Assembly (NCBI GenBank): GCA_012516855.1
Contig: JAAYWB010000060.1
Coordinates: 21,086 to 85,085 of the forward strand
Length of the DNA stretch: 64,000 bases
Reading direction: 5' to 3'
Origin: Candidatus Cloacimonadota bacterium
GTDB taxonomy: Bacteria; Cloacimonadota; Cloacimonadia; Cloacimonadales; Cloacimonadaceae
Position numbers and translations under genes: made by a program. Shown here piece by piece: positions 33,156 to 42,700 of this stretch. The stretch's first letter is position 1. Every line of letters begins with the position of its first letter. The notes beneath the pieces are model-generated. The model made no database searches and had not been told where the DNA came from. It saw only the letters and a list, made by a program, of their open reading frames with translations.

Positions 33156-34187
33156 TTAGTAGCGGAATTTTATCGACAGTCTGTGAGCGCTTTTGAGGAA
33201 GGTTTCAGCCAGTGCGCCCATATCCGTGTAGGCATAGTCGATATTGATGATGGCAAAGCGGGTGGGGATCTGATATCCGACCCCGGCGCTGAAGCCGTTG
33301 GCATCGTAGTTGATCTGGTAGCCGCCACGGAGATAGAGATTGCCCATCTTGTATTCCGTGCCGATGTTCCAGGTTTCCATGCGGTCGACGACGTTGTCGA
33401 GCTGAGCCGAAACGATCCAGTGGGAAGTTTCGGTTCGCATGATGTCTCCGCAGATTCCCAGAGAGAAGCTCATGGGGATTTTGGAATCGAGTTCCGGTCC
33501 GTCTTCGTCAATCAAGCCGTCACCGTCATTATCGAAGAGGTCAAAAGGATCCTCATCGATGGCGCCGTCTTCATCGTCGTCCACCAAATAGCGGATGTCT
33601 GGCCCGAAATTTCGGAGGGCCATGCCGATCTTGATGTTTCTGAATCCGGTATTGTAGATGGAGCCGATATCGAAGGCATAGCTGTTCACCGAGAAGGTGT
33701 AGAGGTTTTCTCGCAGGTACTTAACACCGATGCCCGCGGAAAACTTGTTGGTGAACTGCTGGGCGTAGTTGAGCCCGAAAGCCAGGCTGCTGTTGGTGAA
33801 TTGCTCACCGGTGGGGCTAAATGTCTCCTCGTCGGTGATGTCCATCTTGTCCATGTGCAGCACGGAACCGTAGGCAGCGAAGGTGGAGGGGCCGTTGGTA
33901 TAGGTGCCTGCCACGAAATCATGCATGATGCCGGCAGGCCAGTTCGTATGAGAGGCCAGCACCTGGTTTTCGAAGGCAGGGGCAAGTCCGGCGGGGTTCC
34001 AGTAAACAGAGGAAACGTCGTCTGTAACCGCGGTGTAGGCTTCGCCCATGCCGATTGCGCGGGCGTCCACACCCAGTTTGAGGAATTGCAGGGCGGCCGT
34101 TCCCACTTTGCCGAAGGGCTTGGCGGAAAGCAGGCCGGGCAACAGCATCAGAGCCAGCACGATGATCAGTAGGGTTTGTTTTTTCAC
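33156..34187 (-). CDS. PorV/UPF0164-like outer-membrane beta-barrel protein
   Basis: A 343-residue protein of the PorV/UPF0164 type, an outer-membrane barrel that in T9SS organisms helps release sorting-domain cargo. The signal peptide is about 1-22, followed by the family hallmark FLKLGVDARAIGMGEAYTAVTDDVSSVYWNPAGLA-type segment and repeated barrel strands ending in SIKFRY. Residues about 205-240 contain two acidic calcium-loop-like runs (DDDEDGAIDEDP, DNDGDGLIDEDG). The GTG at 34187 is chosen because GGGGAGG lies four bases upstream and the signal peptide starts there; the ATG at 34280 is inside the preceding gene. It sits ten bases after the 1028-residue gene, in the same operon as secreted cargo. 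Confidence 0.82.
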   Translation of the reverse strand: MKKQTLLIIVLALMLLPGLLSAKPFGKVGTAALQFLKLGVDARAIGMGEAYTAVTDDVSSVYWNPAGLAPAFENQVLASHTNWPAGIMHDFVAGTYTNGPSTFAAYGSVLHMDKMDITDEETFSPTGEQFTNSSLAFGLNYAQQFTNKFSAGIGVKYLRENLYTFSVNSYAFDIGSIYNTGFRNIKIGMALRNFGPDIRYLVDDDEDGAIDEDPFDLFDNDGDGLIDEDGPELDSKIPMSFSLGICGDIMRTETSHWIVSAQLDNVVDRMETWNIGTEYKMGNLYLRGGYQINYDANGFSAGVGYQIPTRFAIINIDYAYTDMGALAETFLKSAHRLSIKFRY

Positions 34188-34197
34188 TGTTCCTCCC

Positions 34198-37100
34198 CTA
34201 TTTGATGATGACGAACTTGCCGACCTTGATCTTGTTGTCGGCTTTATTTTGTACGGAGTACAGATACACTCCGGGCGCAATGATCTGATTGTGCTTGGTG
34301 AGCAGGTTCCAATCGTGCATGCCGCTGGCGGAGATGCCTTTGGTCGCGGCTTTGGAAACCGTGATGATGTCAGCCTGGTATGCGCCGTTGTGATCCAGTT
34401 CCTGAACGAGGTCGCCAGCCAGGGTGTAGATGCGGATCTTGCACTCCTGAGGCAAGTTTATGAACCAGAGACGGCGGCTTTTGTCGCCTTTTTCATCATT
34501 GTCGCGTCGGCCGTCGAAGGTGCTTCTGCCGATGTAGGGATTTGGCACCACATAGATATTATCCATGGATTCCTGGGCAAGGGTGCCGGGGAAGAAGATC
34601 TTCATGTTGGCATCGGCGTCGCGTCCGGTTTCAAGGTAGTTAAGGTCGTTTTCAGGAATGCCGCGGTCGAAGGCTGTTACGGCAATGTAGTATTCAACAC
34701 CTTTGCGGGGATACATAATGGCGGAGTGGTAATACCTGCGGGCCAGCCGCTGGGTTTTCAATTTTGCCATGCGATCAGTGTATTCCGGATCATCCGGATT
34801 ATTTACGTTGATATTGACCTGTCCACCATGCCCTGGAAGCGGTATCATCTTGGAGTCGTAGAGTTCGTCAAAGATTTCAGGCCGCATTTCGGGATGTTTG
34901 AAAATGCGTGCCTGCATGGCTTTGATCACGAAATCCGGACATCCGTCATATTCCTCCGCGATGGCCTCAGCCTGGGCTTTGGTTTCCACGCTCCACTCCT
35001 TGTGGGGATCGTAGATGGGCCAACCCCAGAAGAGATCGTCGGGATTGCTGGTGTATAGGTAGTTTTGATCGAAAGCGGTATAAAGGCTGTAATCTTCGGT
35101 CTTAGTCCAGGCGTTCCGGTTGGGAAGGCCTTTGTCTATTCCCAGATAACCACCGTAATTCCAATGCAGTGAATCGGCTGGATGCGAGAAGTTCACTTGG
35201 TAATCCAGCAAATCCTGCGGAGTTTCGATCTTATCCCAGCGCTCCATCAAGATCCAGTCTTCCCGTGATCCGCTGCCGCTTCGGCCCCAGGTGGCATATC
35301 CCTGGAAATCGTGGCGTAGCCTATGGCCTGTGAACGGATTGACAGTGGCGTTCATGTTGAACGCGAGGGAATCGGATAAAGCCGGGGGCTGGAATTCTTC
35401 GGGATAGTCACTCCAGTCAACAGCGTATGGGTCAGAATCCAAGCCGGGGATCAGATTGGGGCTGGTGGGGTTCTGCCAACCGATCTTTCCACTGGAAACG
35501 GTCTTGGTGTCATAGGAGAATTCACTGCGGTTGTCCCAGTAGAGGTCTATGCGGTTGCCGTTGTCGGCCATTTCCGCAAAGAGCTTGGGAATCTCCGGGG
35601 GTTCGGGAGGATTGTAATGAGGGAACGTGTCTGGCAATACCACGGTGGTGAGGGTTTGCGCTCTGTCGTAAATTTCTTTGGCCCACTGCGCTGAGGCTTT
35701 GAGGTCTTCCTGATTTTCACCGGGGAATACAGCGATCACGATCTTCATGGTCTTGCCGGGAGGCAGGTTCCAGGAGCTTTCGGATGGGTCGGTCATGCCT
35801 TCCTGGTCACCGTAGAAAGCGAACAGAAACCGGGTGTCATTGGGAGTGGGCTGTTCCCATTCCATCACGTCGATCTGCTCGGGGCGGAGGGCTGTATATT
35901 TTGATTCATCGGGATTTCTACCCGTCAGCAGCCAGTATTTTTCATTGGCCGTGCGCCGCGGTGAGAAGTTCCAACTGTAGGGGTTGAAGTCGTCCGGGCC
36001 GTCCCCCACTTTCCAGTACCAGCAATGGAATTGAAGCTGTTCGGGGTCCGGGGTGCAAACACGGGCGCCAACGCGACCGGTTGTCAGGCCGCCGTCGCCA
36101 TCGGCATCATAGGTGTAGGCAAATTCGTAGCCCGTACCTTTCACATATCCGGATTTATCGTCCGCGGCTTTCTCGGGGCCCATGCTCTGGGGACCAACGT
36201 CGCAATCCATGTAAATACCCATGGCGCAGTCAAACAGGGTGTCCTGGGTGGCGATATTCATATTGGTAATGTTGAATTCCACATACACCATGTTCTTGAT
36301 GTAGTCATAACTCCACTGGTAGGACATCTGGCGAACGCGCACGTTCAGCGGATAATGGCGGTTGCGGCTTCTGGACCGACCCAGGTCCCTGTCTCCAACT
36401 GTGCCAAGGGGGCAATAATCGTAATAGTAGGAGATGAAGTCCTGCTCGGAAACAGGAGCCCCGTCTTCATCCACCTGGCCGTCTCCGTCGTCGTCATAAG
36501 GATTGGAAAAGTCATAGGTGGGATGAGAGGTGTCGGACAACTCCATGAAGCCCAAAGGAAACCAGATTTCGGAATTGGTTCCTTCATTGATGATGTTATA
36601 GTTGTTGGTGTCGGCGATGTACTGTCCGCCGAAGGACTGGAACTGGACGGGCAATTCGTGCGCGGCTCTCAACGGGAAAGTGTAGCCAACAAAGTCCTCG
36701 TCGATGATGCCGTCTCCATCGTCATCCACACCCCGCTTCTGATAGCGGGTACTGGCGGTCGCGATTCCATCCAGGGCATTGTAGGCGTTGTACATGTCCA
36801 CGGCATCCGCATTTCCGGCCACCAGAGGATTGTAGGCGGGCAGGAATTCGTAGAGGTCCAAGTCACCGTCAAAGCCAACCGTGACCAGAGTGTCCACCAC
36901 CGGTTTCATCCAGGGCTGCCAGTCAGGGGTGCCTTCCGCGACTGTGGCGGTGCTGTCGGCGCTGGGATTGAGCGCTTTCCAGTAGAGCTTGCGGCCGGCG
37001 TCGTCGCGGCGGTATTTCTTGGCCCCGAACCAGAGCGCGCCCTGGTAGAGGTAATCGATACCGCTGCCACCAGGATACTCCAGCGACGGGTATTGAGGCA

Positions 37101-37284
37101 CCACGTCGTCTCCGGAGCCGAAGAAACCGTAGTTACTCACCCGCAGCCAAATGTTACCCACATTATGGTATAGGGAAAGGTCAAGTTTCTTGGACCCTGA
37201 TGAAGATTCCGCCATTGCCGCGAAAGCAGTTCCGGAGAACAGCAACGCGAGTATCAAGCAGAACAATAATTTGTTAAACTTCAT
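34198..37284 (-). CDS. 1028-aa secreted protein with C-terminal beta domain
   Basis: A large exported protein with a signal peptide (about 1-22, LLFCLILALLFSGTAFA). The N-terminal part (about 35-560) has a recurring strand pattern (NVGNIWLRVSNYGFFG..., ALWFGAKKYR, MSYQWSYDYIKNMVYVEFNITN). Acidic Ca-binding-like loops occur twice (DDDGDGIIDEDF near 187-198; DDDGDGQVDEDG near 263-274). The C-terminal domain is a divergent FlgD/T9SS-like fold: CKIRIYTLAGDLVQEL, GMHDWNLLTKHNQIIAPGVYLYSV, GKFVIIK. GGGAG precedes the ATG. It lies 20 bases after tonB and 10 before the PorV-like gene, so it is probably an abundant surface or secreted component of this operon. I do not recognise the family. Confidence 0.75.
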   Translation of the reverse strand: MKFNKLLFCLILALLFSGTAFAAMAESSSGSKKLDLSLYHNVGNIWLRVSNYGFFGSGDDVVPQYPSLEYPGGSGIDYLYQGALWFGAKKYRRDDAGRKLYWKALNPSADSTATVAEGTPDWQPWMKPVVDTLVTVGFDGDLDLYEFLPAYNPLVAGNADAVDMYNAYNALDGIATASTRYQKRGVDDDGDGIIDEDFVGYTFPLRAAHELPVQFQSFGGQYIADTNNYNIINEGTNSEIWFPLGFMELSDTSHPTYDFSNPYDDDGDGQVDEDGAPVSEQDFISYYYDYCPLGTVGDRDLGRSRSRNRHYPLNVRVRQMSYQWSYDYIKNMVYVEFNITNMNIATQDTLFDCAMGIYMDCDVGPQSMGPEKAADDKSGYVKGTGYEFAYTYDADGDGGLTTGRVGARVCTPDPEQLQFHCWYWKVGDGPDDFNPYSWNFSPRRTANEKYWLLTGRNPDESKYTALRPEQIDVMEWEQPTPNDTRFLFAFYGDQEGMTDPSESSWNLPPGKTMKIVIAVFPGENQEDLKASAQWAKEIYDRAQTLTTVVLPDTFPHYNPPEPPEIPKLFAEMADNGNRIDLYWDNRSEFSYDTKTVSSGKIGWQNPTSPNLIPGLDSDPYAVDWSDYPEEFQPPALSDSLAFNMNATVNPFTGHRLRHDFQGYATWGRSGSGSREDWILMERWDKIETPQDLLDYQVNFSHPADSLHWNYGGYLGIDKGLPNRNAWTKTEDYSLYTAFDQNYLYTSNPDDLFWGWPIYDPHKEWSVETKAQAEAIAEEYDGCPDFVIKAMQARIFKHPEMRPEIFDELYDSKMIPLPGHGGQVNINVNNPDDPEYTDRMAKLKTQRLARRYYHSAIMYPRKGVEYYIAVTAFDRGIPENDLNYLETGRDADANMKIFFPGTLAQESMDNIYVVPNPYIGRSTFDGRRDNDEKGDKSRRLWFINLPQECKIRIYTLAGDLVQELDHNGAYQADIITVSKAATKGISASGMHDWNLLTKHNQIIAPGVYLYSVQNKADNKIKVGKFVIIK

Positions 37285-37303
37285 GCAATACTCCCAATAT
37301 ATC

Positions 37304-37954
37304 TTAATTTAATTTGAACTCAACGTCCAGAATAACCAGGGTGTTCACTGGGTTTCCGTTCATCTTGCCAGGCTGGAAGCGGGCGGCTTTGACGGCGGCA
37401 ATCGCCGCTTCATCCAATCCACCGGCTCCGGACTGAACCGATTTCCGAACTTCCACATTGCCCACCCGGCCGTCTTTGTAAACCTCCACTTCCAACACCA
37501 CTGTTCCCTGCACACCGGCCTTTTTGGCAAAGGCGGGATAGGCAGGATTGATGCTACTGATGGGAACGGGGGCATCTTCATAAGGCTCGAAGCCGGGAGG
37601 CATTTCGTCTTCATCGACTTGCAGGGTAGTGCTGGTGGTGGCCTGGTAGTCTCCAAAGATCTGCAAGGCCTGGGCTCTTTGTTCAGCCAGTTCCGGAGTG
37701 TCTTCAGTGGCCAGTTCTTCACTGAACACGGGGATGCTGATCTCTATCTCCTGTTCCTGCACGTCCTCTTCTTTTTCGCGCTGGTCCGGCGGCGCTTCGG
37801 CCATTTCAGCCAGCGCGGATTCTTCTTTGCTTTGTTGCGATTCCATCCTTGGCATAACCAGGAAGCCGAACAGTATAAGGGTTATGGCCAAGGCCAGCGC
37901 TTTGCTGAACTGGGCGTTGGCGTGGTCTTTCCAGTCAATTATCTTGGCAGCCAT
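37304..37954 (-). CDS. tonB: TonB energy transducer
   Basis: A 216-residue inner-membrane-anchored protein. A single N-terminal helix (about 19-35, LALAITLILFGFLVM) is followed by a Glu-rich periplasmic linker (about 38-120) in place of the usual Pro-Lys repeats, then a C-terminal TonB domain (about 125-216; NPAYPAFAKKAGVQGTVVLEVEVYKDGRVGNVEVRKS, AAIAAVKAARFQPGKMNG). It couples the ExbBD proton channel to an outer-membrane receptor. AGGTG lies before the ATG. It follows exbD2 by ten bases and shares an operon with a receptor gene. Confidence 0.9.
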   Translation of the reverse strand: MAAKIIDWKDHANAQFSKALALAITLILFGFLVMPRMESQQSKEESALAEMAEAPPDQREKEEDVQEQEIEISIPVFSEELATEDTPELAEQRAQALQIFGDYQATTSTTLQVDEDEMPPGFEPYEDAPVPISSINPAYPAFAKKAGVQGTVVLEVEVYKDGRVGNVEVRKSVQSGAGGLDEAAIAAVKAARFQPGKMNGNPVNTLVILDVEFKLN

Positions 37955-37964
37955 ATTTCACCTC

Positions 37965-38390
37965 TTATAGCTTTCTTTGCACTTCAAAGACAACGTTGCG
38001 GGTGTCAGCGTCCTGAAGGCGCATCATTACATCACGCACAGCCTGATAGCGGGTGTCTCTGTCCGTTCTGAAACATACCTGCAGGGTAGGGATCTCCCGG
38101 GCTTTGGCTTTCATCGTGGTAACAATGGAATCATCTTCCACCGAGCGAGGAAAGTCGTCGATCAGGATATCCTCCTTACGCGTGATATATATGGTCGCGG
38201 ATTCGTTGCGGGATACACGTTCTATGTTTTCCGAGGCAAAGGGAAATCTGTCCCTATTCACCCAGAAAACCCGTTCCTGCACGAAAACCGTGGAAACCAT
38301 GAAGAAGAGCAACAGCAAAAAGGCGATGTCGCCGGTCGAAGTGGTGGGAATGCTCACTTCCGGCTTTTCTTTCAACATAATCTTGGCCAT
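37965..38390 (-). CDS. exbD: ExbD/TolR proton-channel subunit 2
   Basis: A 141-residue ExbD family protein: a short cytoplasmic N-terminus, one membrane helix carrying the essential Asp (TSTGDIAFLLLLFFM, about 17-31), and a periplasmic domain (about 45-141) ending in VVFEVQRKL. It differs from its neighbour (157 residues) in the periplasmic domain, so the operon encodes two distinct ExbDs that could form a heteromeric channel. It lies ten bases after exbD1. Confidence 0.88.
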   Translation of the reverse strand: MAKIMLKEKPEVSIPTTSTGDIAFLLLLFFMVSTVFVQERVFWVNRDRFPFASENIERVSRNESATIYITRKEDILIDDFPRSVEDDSIVTTMKAKAREIPTLQVCFRTDRDTRYQAVRDVMMRLQDADTRNVVFEVQRKL

Positions 38391-38400
38391 TGCTTTGCTC

Positions 38401-38874
38401 CTATATTGCTGTGGAGATGGAGATCATGGCCCGGTCACGGTATGTGACCAAGTGGTCAACCAGTCTCACCATCTCGCTGTATTTGGCTTCGGGATTCGTC
38501 TTCACCAGGAAGAGCATCTTAGTTGATTTAAGCTTGGGGTCTGTTTCCTGCCTGTTGATGGAGTCGCGCAATTGTATCTTTTCCAGGATAAGCTTGTCCA
38601 GTTCGGCATCGCTGTAGGAGCGCGGCTCATCATTATTGACCTTCAACAATCCTGTTTCCATGATCTCGAGGCGGGTCATTTCCTTTTCTGTGAGCTTGAG
38701 CTGGGTGGTCTGAAGCTGTTCCTGGGTTACGGCTTTGTTCAACTGAACCTTCACGCCTTCCTTGACGTCGAACTTGGTGGTTGACATAAAGAAGACAATC
38801 AGCAGGAAAGCGATGTCGCCAGTTGACGTGGTCGGTATACTGACGCTACCCCTTTTCTTGCGGGTGATTTTCAT
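38401..38874 (-). CDS. exbD: ExbD/TolR proton-channel subunit 1
   Basis: A 157-residue ExbD family protein with the same membrane motif (SIPTTSTGDIAFLLIVFFM, Asp in the helix). The periplasmic part contains a longer charged, probably coiled-coil stretch (about 48-115, TQEQLQTTQLKLTEKEMTRLE...) before the C-terminal fold (MLFLVKTNPEAKYSEMVRLVDHL). It follows exbB by 12 bases. Tandem exbD genes are usual in Bacteroidota-like exb operons, as I recall. Confidence 0.88.
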   Translation of the reverse strand: MKITRKKRGSVSIPTTSTGDIAFLLIVFFMSTTKFDVKEGVKVQLNKAVTQEQLQTTQLKLTEKEMTRLEIMETGLLKVNNDEPRSYSDAELDKLILEKIQLRDSINRQETDPKLKSTKMLFLVKTNPEAKYSEMVRLVDHLVTYRDRAMISISTAI

Positions 38875-38886
38875 TATTTCCCCCTA

Positions 38887-39711
38887 TCAAGACTCGATGA
38901 GGGCTTCTGTAACCTTCTCTGAGGCTCTTTGCATGTCGATAACTATGCCATCCACCATGGTGGTGAAGATGTTATAAAGCAATTGCACGGGAATGGCGAC
39001 GATCAAGCCCCATTTGGTGGTGATCAAAGCGACCTTGATACCGTCGGCCACAATGGTGGCGTCCACAGAACGGGCTTTGGCGATGGCGTCGAAGGCGATG
39101 ATCATACCGTCAACCGTACCCAAGAACCCCAGCATGGGGGCCAGGGTGATGGCTGAGGTCATTTCCACGAAGCCTTTCTCGAGGTAAGACATTTCGATCA
39201 TGGCGGCGTTTTCCATGTTCTTTTCCACCGCATCTGCGCCGCGTTCGGCTTTCAGCAGGCCGGCATAGACAACTGCCGACACGGGGCCGCGGGTGTTTTT
39301 TGCAAATTCAATGGCTTCCTTGATCTTCTTCTCTTTGACCAGGGCCAGGATCTTGTTCAGGAAGTCGTTGAGGTTGATCTTCGCGTACATCAGGGCAATG
39401 AATTTCCAGATCATGTAGGCGAGGCCGTAAATGGCAACGAACAGGATCGGCCACATGGCCCATCCGCCATCGATGAATTCTTTCACCAGGGCACGGCCGA
39501 ACAGGAATTCAGCCACTCCTTTGAGTCCGGATGATTTTTCTTCGATCGGAGCGGTTTCGGCTACAGGTTCTTCAGCGATGGGTTCGGTGATGGCGGTGTC
39601 GCTTTCGGCAGCCGCTGTGGTGGTTGTTTCTGTTTGGGCATAAGCCAGGCCAACGAGCAGCATGCTCATCAGCACTATCAGGGGCAGTATTTTCGAGAAG
39701 CTTTTTCTCAT
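38887..39711 (-). CDS. exbB: ExbB/TolQ/MotA-family proton-channel protein
   Basis: A 274-residue ExbB family protein. An N-terminal signal-like hydrophobic segment (about 7-25) and an acidic Thr/Glu-rich linker (about 26-60) precede the canonical three-helix MotA/TolQ/ExbB domain: ALVKEFIDGGWAMWPILFVAIYGLAYM (about 75-100), and GFVEMTSAITLAPMLGFLGTVDGMI with AALITTKWGLIVAIPVQLLYN-like helices (about 180-255). It builds the proton channel with ExbD that powers TonB. The ATG at 39711 has GGAGG nine bases upstream; the frame from 39783 lies within the receptor gene. It follows the receptor by 23 bases. Confidence 0.9.
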   Translation of the reverse strand: MRKSFSKILPLIVLMSMLLVGLAYAQTETTTTAAAESDTAITEPIAEEPVAETAPIEEKSSGLKGVAEFLFGRALVKEFIDGGWAMWPILFVAIYGLAYMIWKFIALMYAKINLNDFLNKILALVKEKKIKEAIEFAKNTRGPVSAVVYAGLLKAERGADAVEKNMENAAMIEMSYLEKGFVEMTSAITLAPMLGFLGTVDGMIIAFDAIAKARSVDATIVADGIKVALITTKWGLIVAIPVQLLYNIFTTMVDGIVIDMQRASEKVTEALIES

Positions 39712-39734
39712 GTTATCTTTCCTCCAGGGGATTT

Positions 39735-42700
39735 CTAAAAGTTGAACGACACACCAAAGGTGACGCCGCGATAGTTGCTCCAAAAACTGGGGTTTTGGAT
39801 GTATTTATCGTAAACAAATCTAACTTCGGGATAGGTGTAGCCGGTATTGGCGTCGGCGAGGTCCGGTTCGCTTCCGGTATGCAGTTCGCTGCCGGTTTTG
39901 GGGTACACGGTGTACACGTTTCTGGTTCCGAAGAGGTTTTCCACGTCCATGAAGAGGCGAAGGTTCATCTTCTGGGAGAGGGTGATGCCTTTGGTGATGC
40001 GCAGATTGGCCTGATGGGTAAATTTCTTGCGGGCGCTGTTAGTGTCCAGCATGCTGTTCCCTTCCACGCTCTGCGGAGTATAGGGCGCCCCGGAGGCGAA
40101 GCTCCAGTTGATGTTCGCGCTCAGGTCATCCACGGGCAGGATGAAGTCTGTGAAAGGAACGAAGAATTCTTCGCCGCGGCCTATCCTGAAGGTGTAGTTC
40201 AGGCTCAGGTTGTGGCGCACATCCCAGTCCAGCGGAAATTCGCGCAGGTTGGTGGCTTCGTCCTGAATCACGGTGGAGGAGTTGTTTCCCTGCGCCCAGG
40301 CCAGAGAGTAGGCCACGGACCAGTTGTTGAAGTTGGACATCATTTTTTCCAATTGGACGTCGATTCCGCGGGCGGAACCGTAGTCCTCGGAAATGAACTG
40401 GTACCAGAAGATCTGCTCTTCGCCGGGTTTGGCGACCTTCATTGTGCTTACATAGTTGTAAAGGTTCTTGTAATAGGCGGTCATGTCAAGCACGTAGTCG
40501 TCGGAAAGCTGGTGGGAAAGGCCTACTTCGTAGGTCTTGGTGATCTGCGGCTCCAGCTTGGTGTTGCCGACAGTGATGGTCTGGTCGGAAACATTGGCGT
40601 CGGCGGGGGTTTTGGAAGTGAAGATGAACTGCATCTGAGGCAACTGGTTCTGATAGTTGTAGGCGAAGCGCAGCACGTCGCGGTCGGTGATGGGGTGTGA
40701 AACGCCCAGGCGCGGGGAAAGCATAAGCTGCCAGCGCTCGCTGGGGTCGAAATCCACTTCCCGGTAGCTGGCGTCGTCTTGCAGCACCTTGTATTTGGTT
40801 CCCAGATACCAGAGGTCAAGACGCAGGCCGGCATTCACGATCATGCCTTCCCATACCATCTTGTCCTGGAGGTAGTAAGCCGCCTGCCAGGGATCGGCTT
40901 GATAGCCGTCGCGTTTGCCTGAAGCTTCCTGGGCGGCTTTGAAATAATCAGCGGGTTTGTAGATGGGAATCAACACTCCGTCGTCGGTTTCGTACATTGA
41001 GTAAAGTTCATTAGGCACGTTGGTTATGTTGCCGTCTGCATCATATTCGGGAACAAAATCCGCCATGCCGTTCCATTTGCGTTTCAGGCTGGCTTGGAAC
41101 CTGTCTTCATAGATATTCAGGAAATTCTGCAGCTGGTCTTTCTTGATCGAGTGCTTGATCAGCTCCAGGCCGGTCTTGGCCAGATGGGTTTCGTTAACCT
41201 GCCATTCAAAGTCGGCCCGGGCGCTCGCTGAAGTGGTGATGTCGTCCTGGAAAAACTGATAGATGTAGCCGGGGGGCGTGAAGCCCGTCACCATGCGCGG
41301 GTCTTCCACGCTGGCGATGCGGTAGGTCCAGAAAGAATAATCGAAGTAATCGGCATCGCTGATCCCGTCACCGTTGTAGTCAGGGCTGTACACACCGTCT
41401 GAGTTGTGGTCCACGCTGTCCCAGCCCTGGTTGCCCAGCAGCACGTTGTCCACGTAGTCCTCGCCGGGATTTTCAGGATCCAGGCCATCATACATATAGA
41501 GGTAGTTGCTGCGGTCGATCCCGCGGGGTCCAGTTTTGCTATCCTTTTGGTAATAGCTGCCTTTCACCTTGATGTTCATGGCCGGGTTGAAAGCGTATTC
41601 GTAGTTGGCGACATACTGCCTCTGTTCGGTTTCGCTCACGGCATAGGTGTCCAGCGCGTAACGGTTTTGCCAGGAGAAGGGGTAATCGAGGGAGCGGTCG
41701 CCGCGGATGCCCAGAGTGATGCGCTGGATGTCGCTGATCACGAACTTGGTTTTCAGGTTCACGTTGTAGGCATTATAGTTGCGGTTGCCGAAATCGATGC
41801 CCAGGAATCTGGTCCTGTCGGCATAGGGGTCGTTGACCGGATACTCATATTCCAGCAACTGCCGGTACTTGCCGGTGAGCGAATCGAAAAAGACATACTC
41901 CGACATCGGGTCCGCGACGTAGTATTGTTTCATCCGGCCGTCCATCCATTCGCCGCCGCCATTGAAGAAGAAGGTGAGGCGTTCGCGCAGTTTTTCTGAG
42001 CCCAGTGCCCAGATGGGACCGCCAATGGCAAATTTGACCACGTCAGAGTTCCTGCCTGAGCCGATGATGTGATCGGTGTTGTATTCGATCTTTCCGGAAA
42101 AGAAAGGATCGCCGTCCTTGGTGACGATGTTGACCACGGCGGCCTGGGCGTTTCCGTATTCAGCAGGGAAACCGCCGGTCATCACTTTCATGTCGAGGAT
42201 GGCATCCGTATCCACCTGGAGAGCGCTGCCGCCGTCCACGGGATCGGTAACCGATTGGCCGTCAACCGTGAAGTTGATTTCGTTGGCGCGACTGCCACGG
42301 ACGTGAAGCTCTCCGCCGATGTTGGAAACACCGGCCTGCAGAGCCATGATCCCGGCCACGTCACTCACAGAGACATCGCTCATGCGGTCCATTTCGATCT
42401 GGCGCTCAGACGCCGTGCGGTCTTTACCAACCACGTCCTGTTCTGCGGTTACCGTGACGGAGGCGATTTTAACGCCGGCTTTTTTCATCACGGGCGAGAG
42501 GCTGGCAGTCTGGTCAACCTGGATGCGGACATCAGTGTAGGTGACGGAGTCGTAGCCAATCAGAGAAAACTTCACTGTGTACATCCCGGGCGGGATGTTG
42601 ATGAGAATTCTGCTTCCCTTGGCGTCGGTCTGTCCACCGGTAATCCGCTGGTTACCTCTCATGACAATGATGTTAACGTATTCAAGTGGTTTGCCTGCGT

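Noticed and set aside
34048..35058. Long + strand frames antisense to the PorV-like and 1028-aa genes, and similar frames at 28579-29640 and 36025-37173
   Set aside because: Mirror images of GC-rich codon use; the - strand frames have signal peptides, Shine-Dalgarno sites and family motifs.
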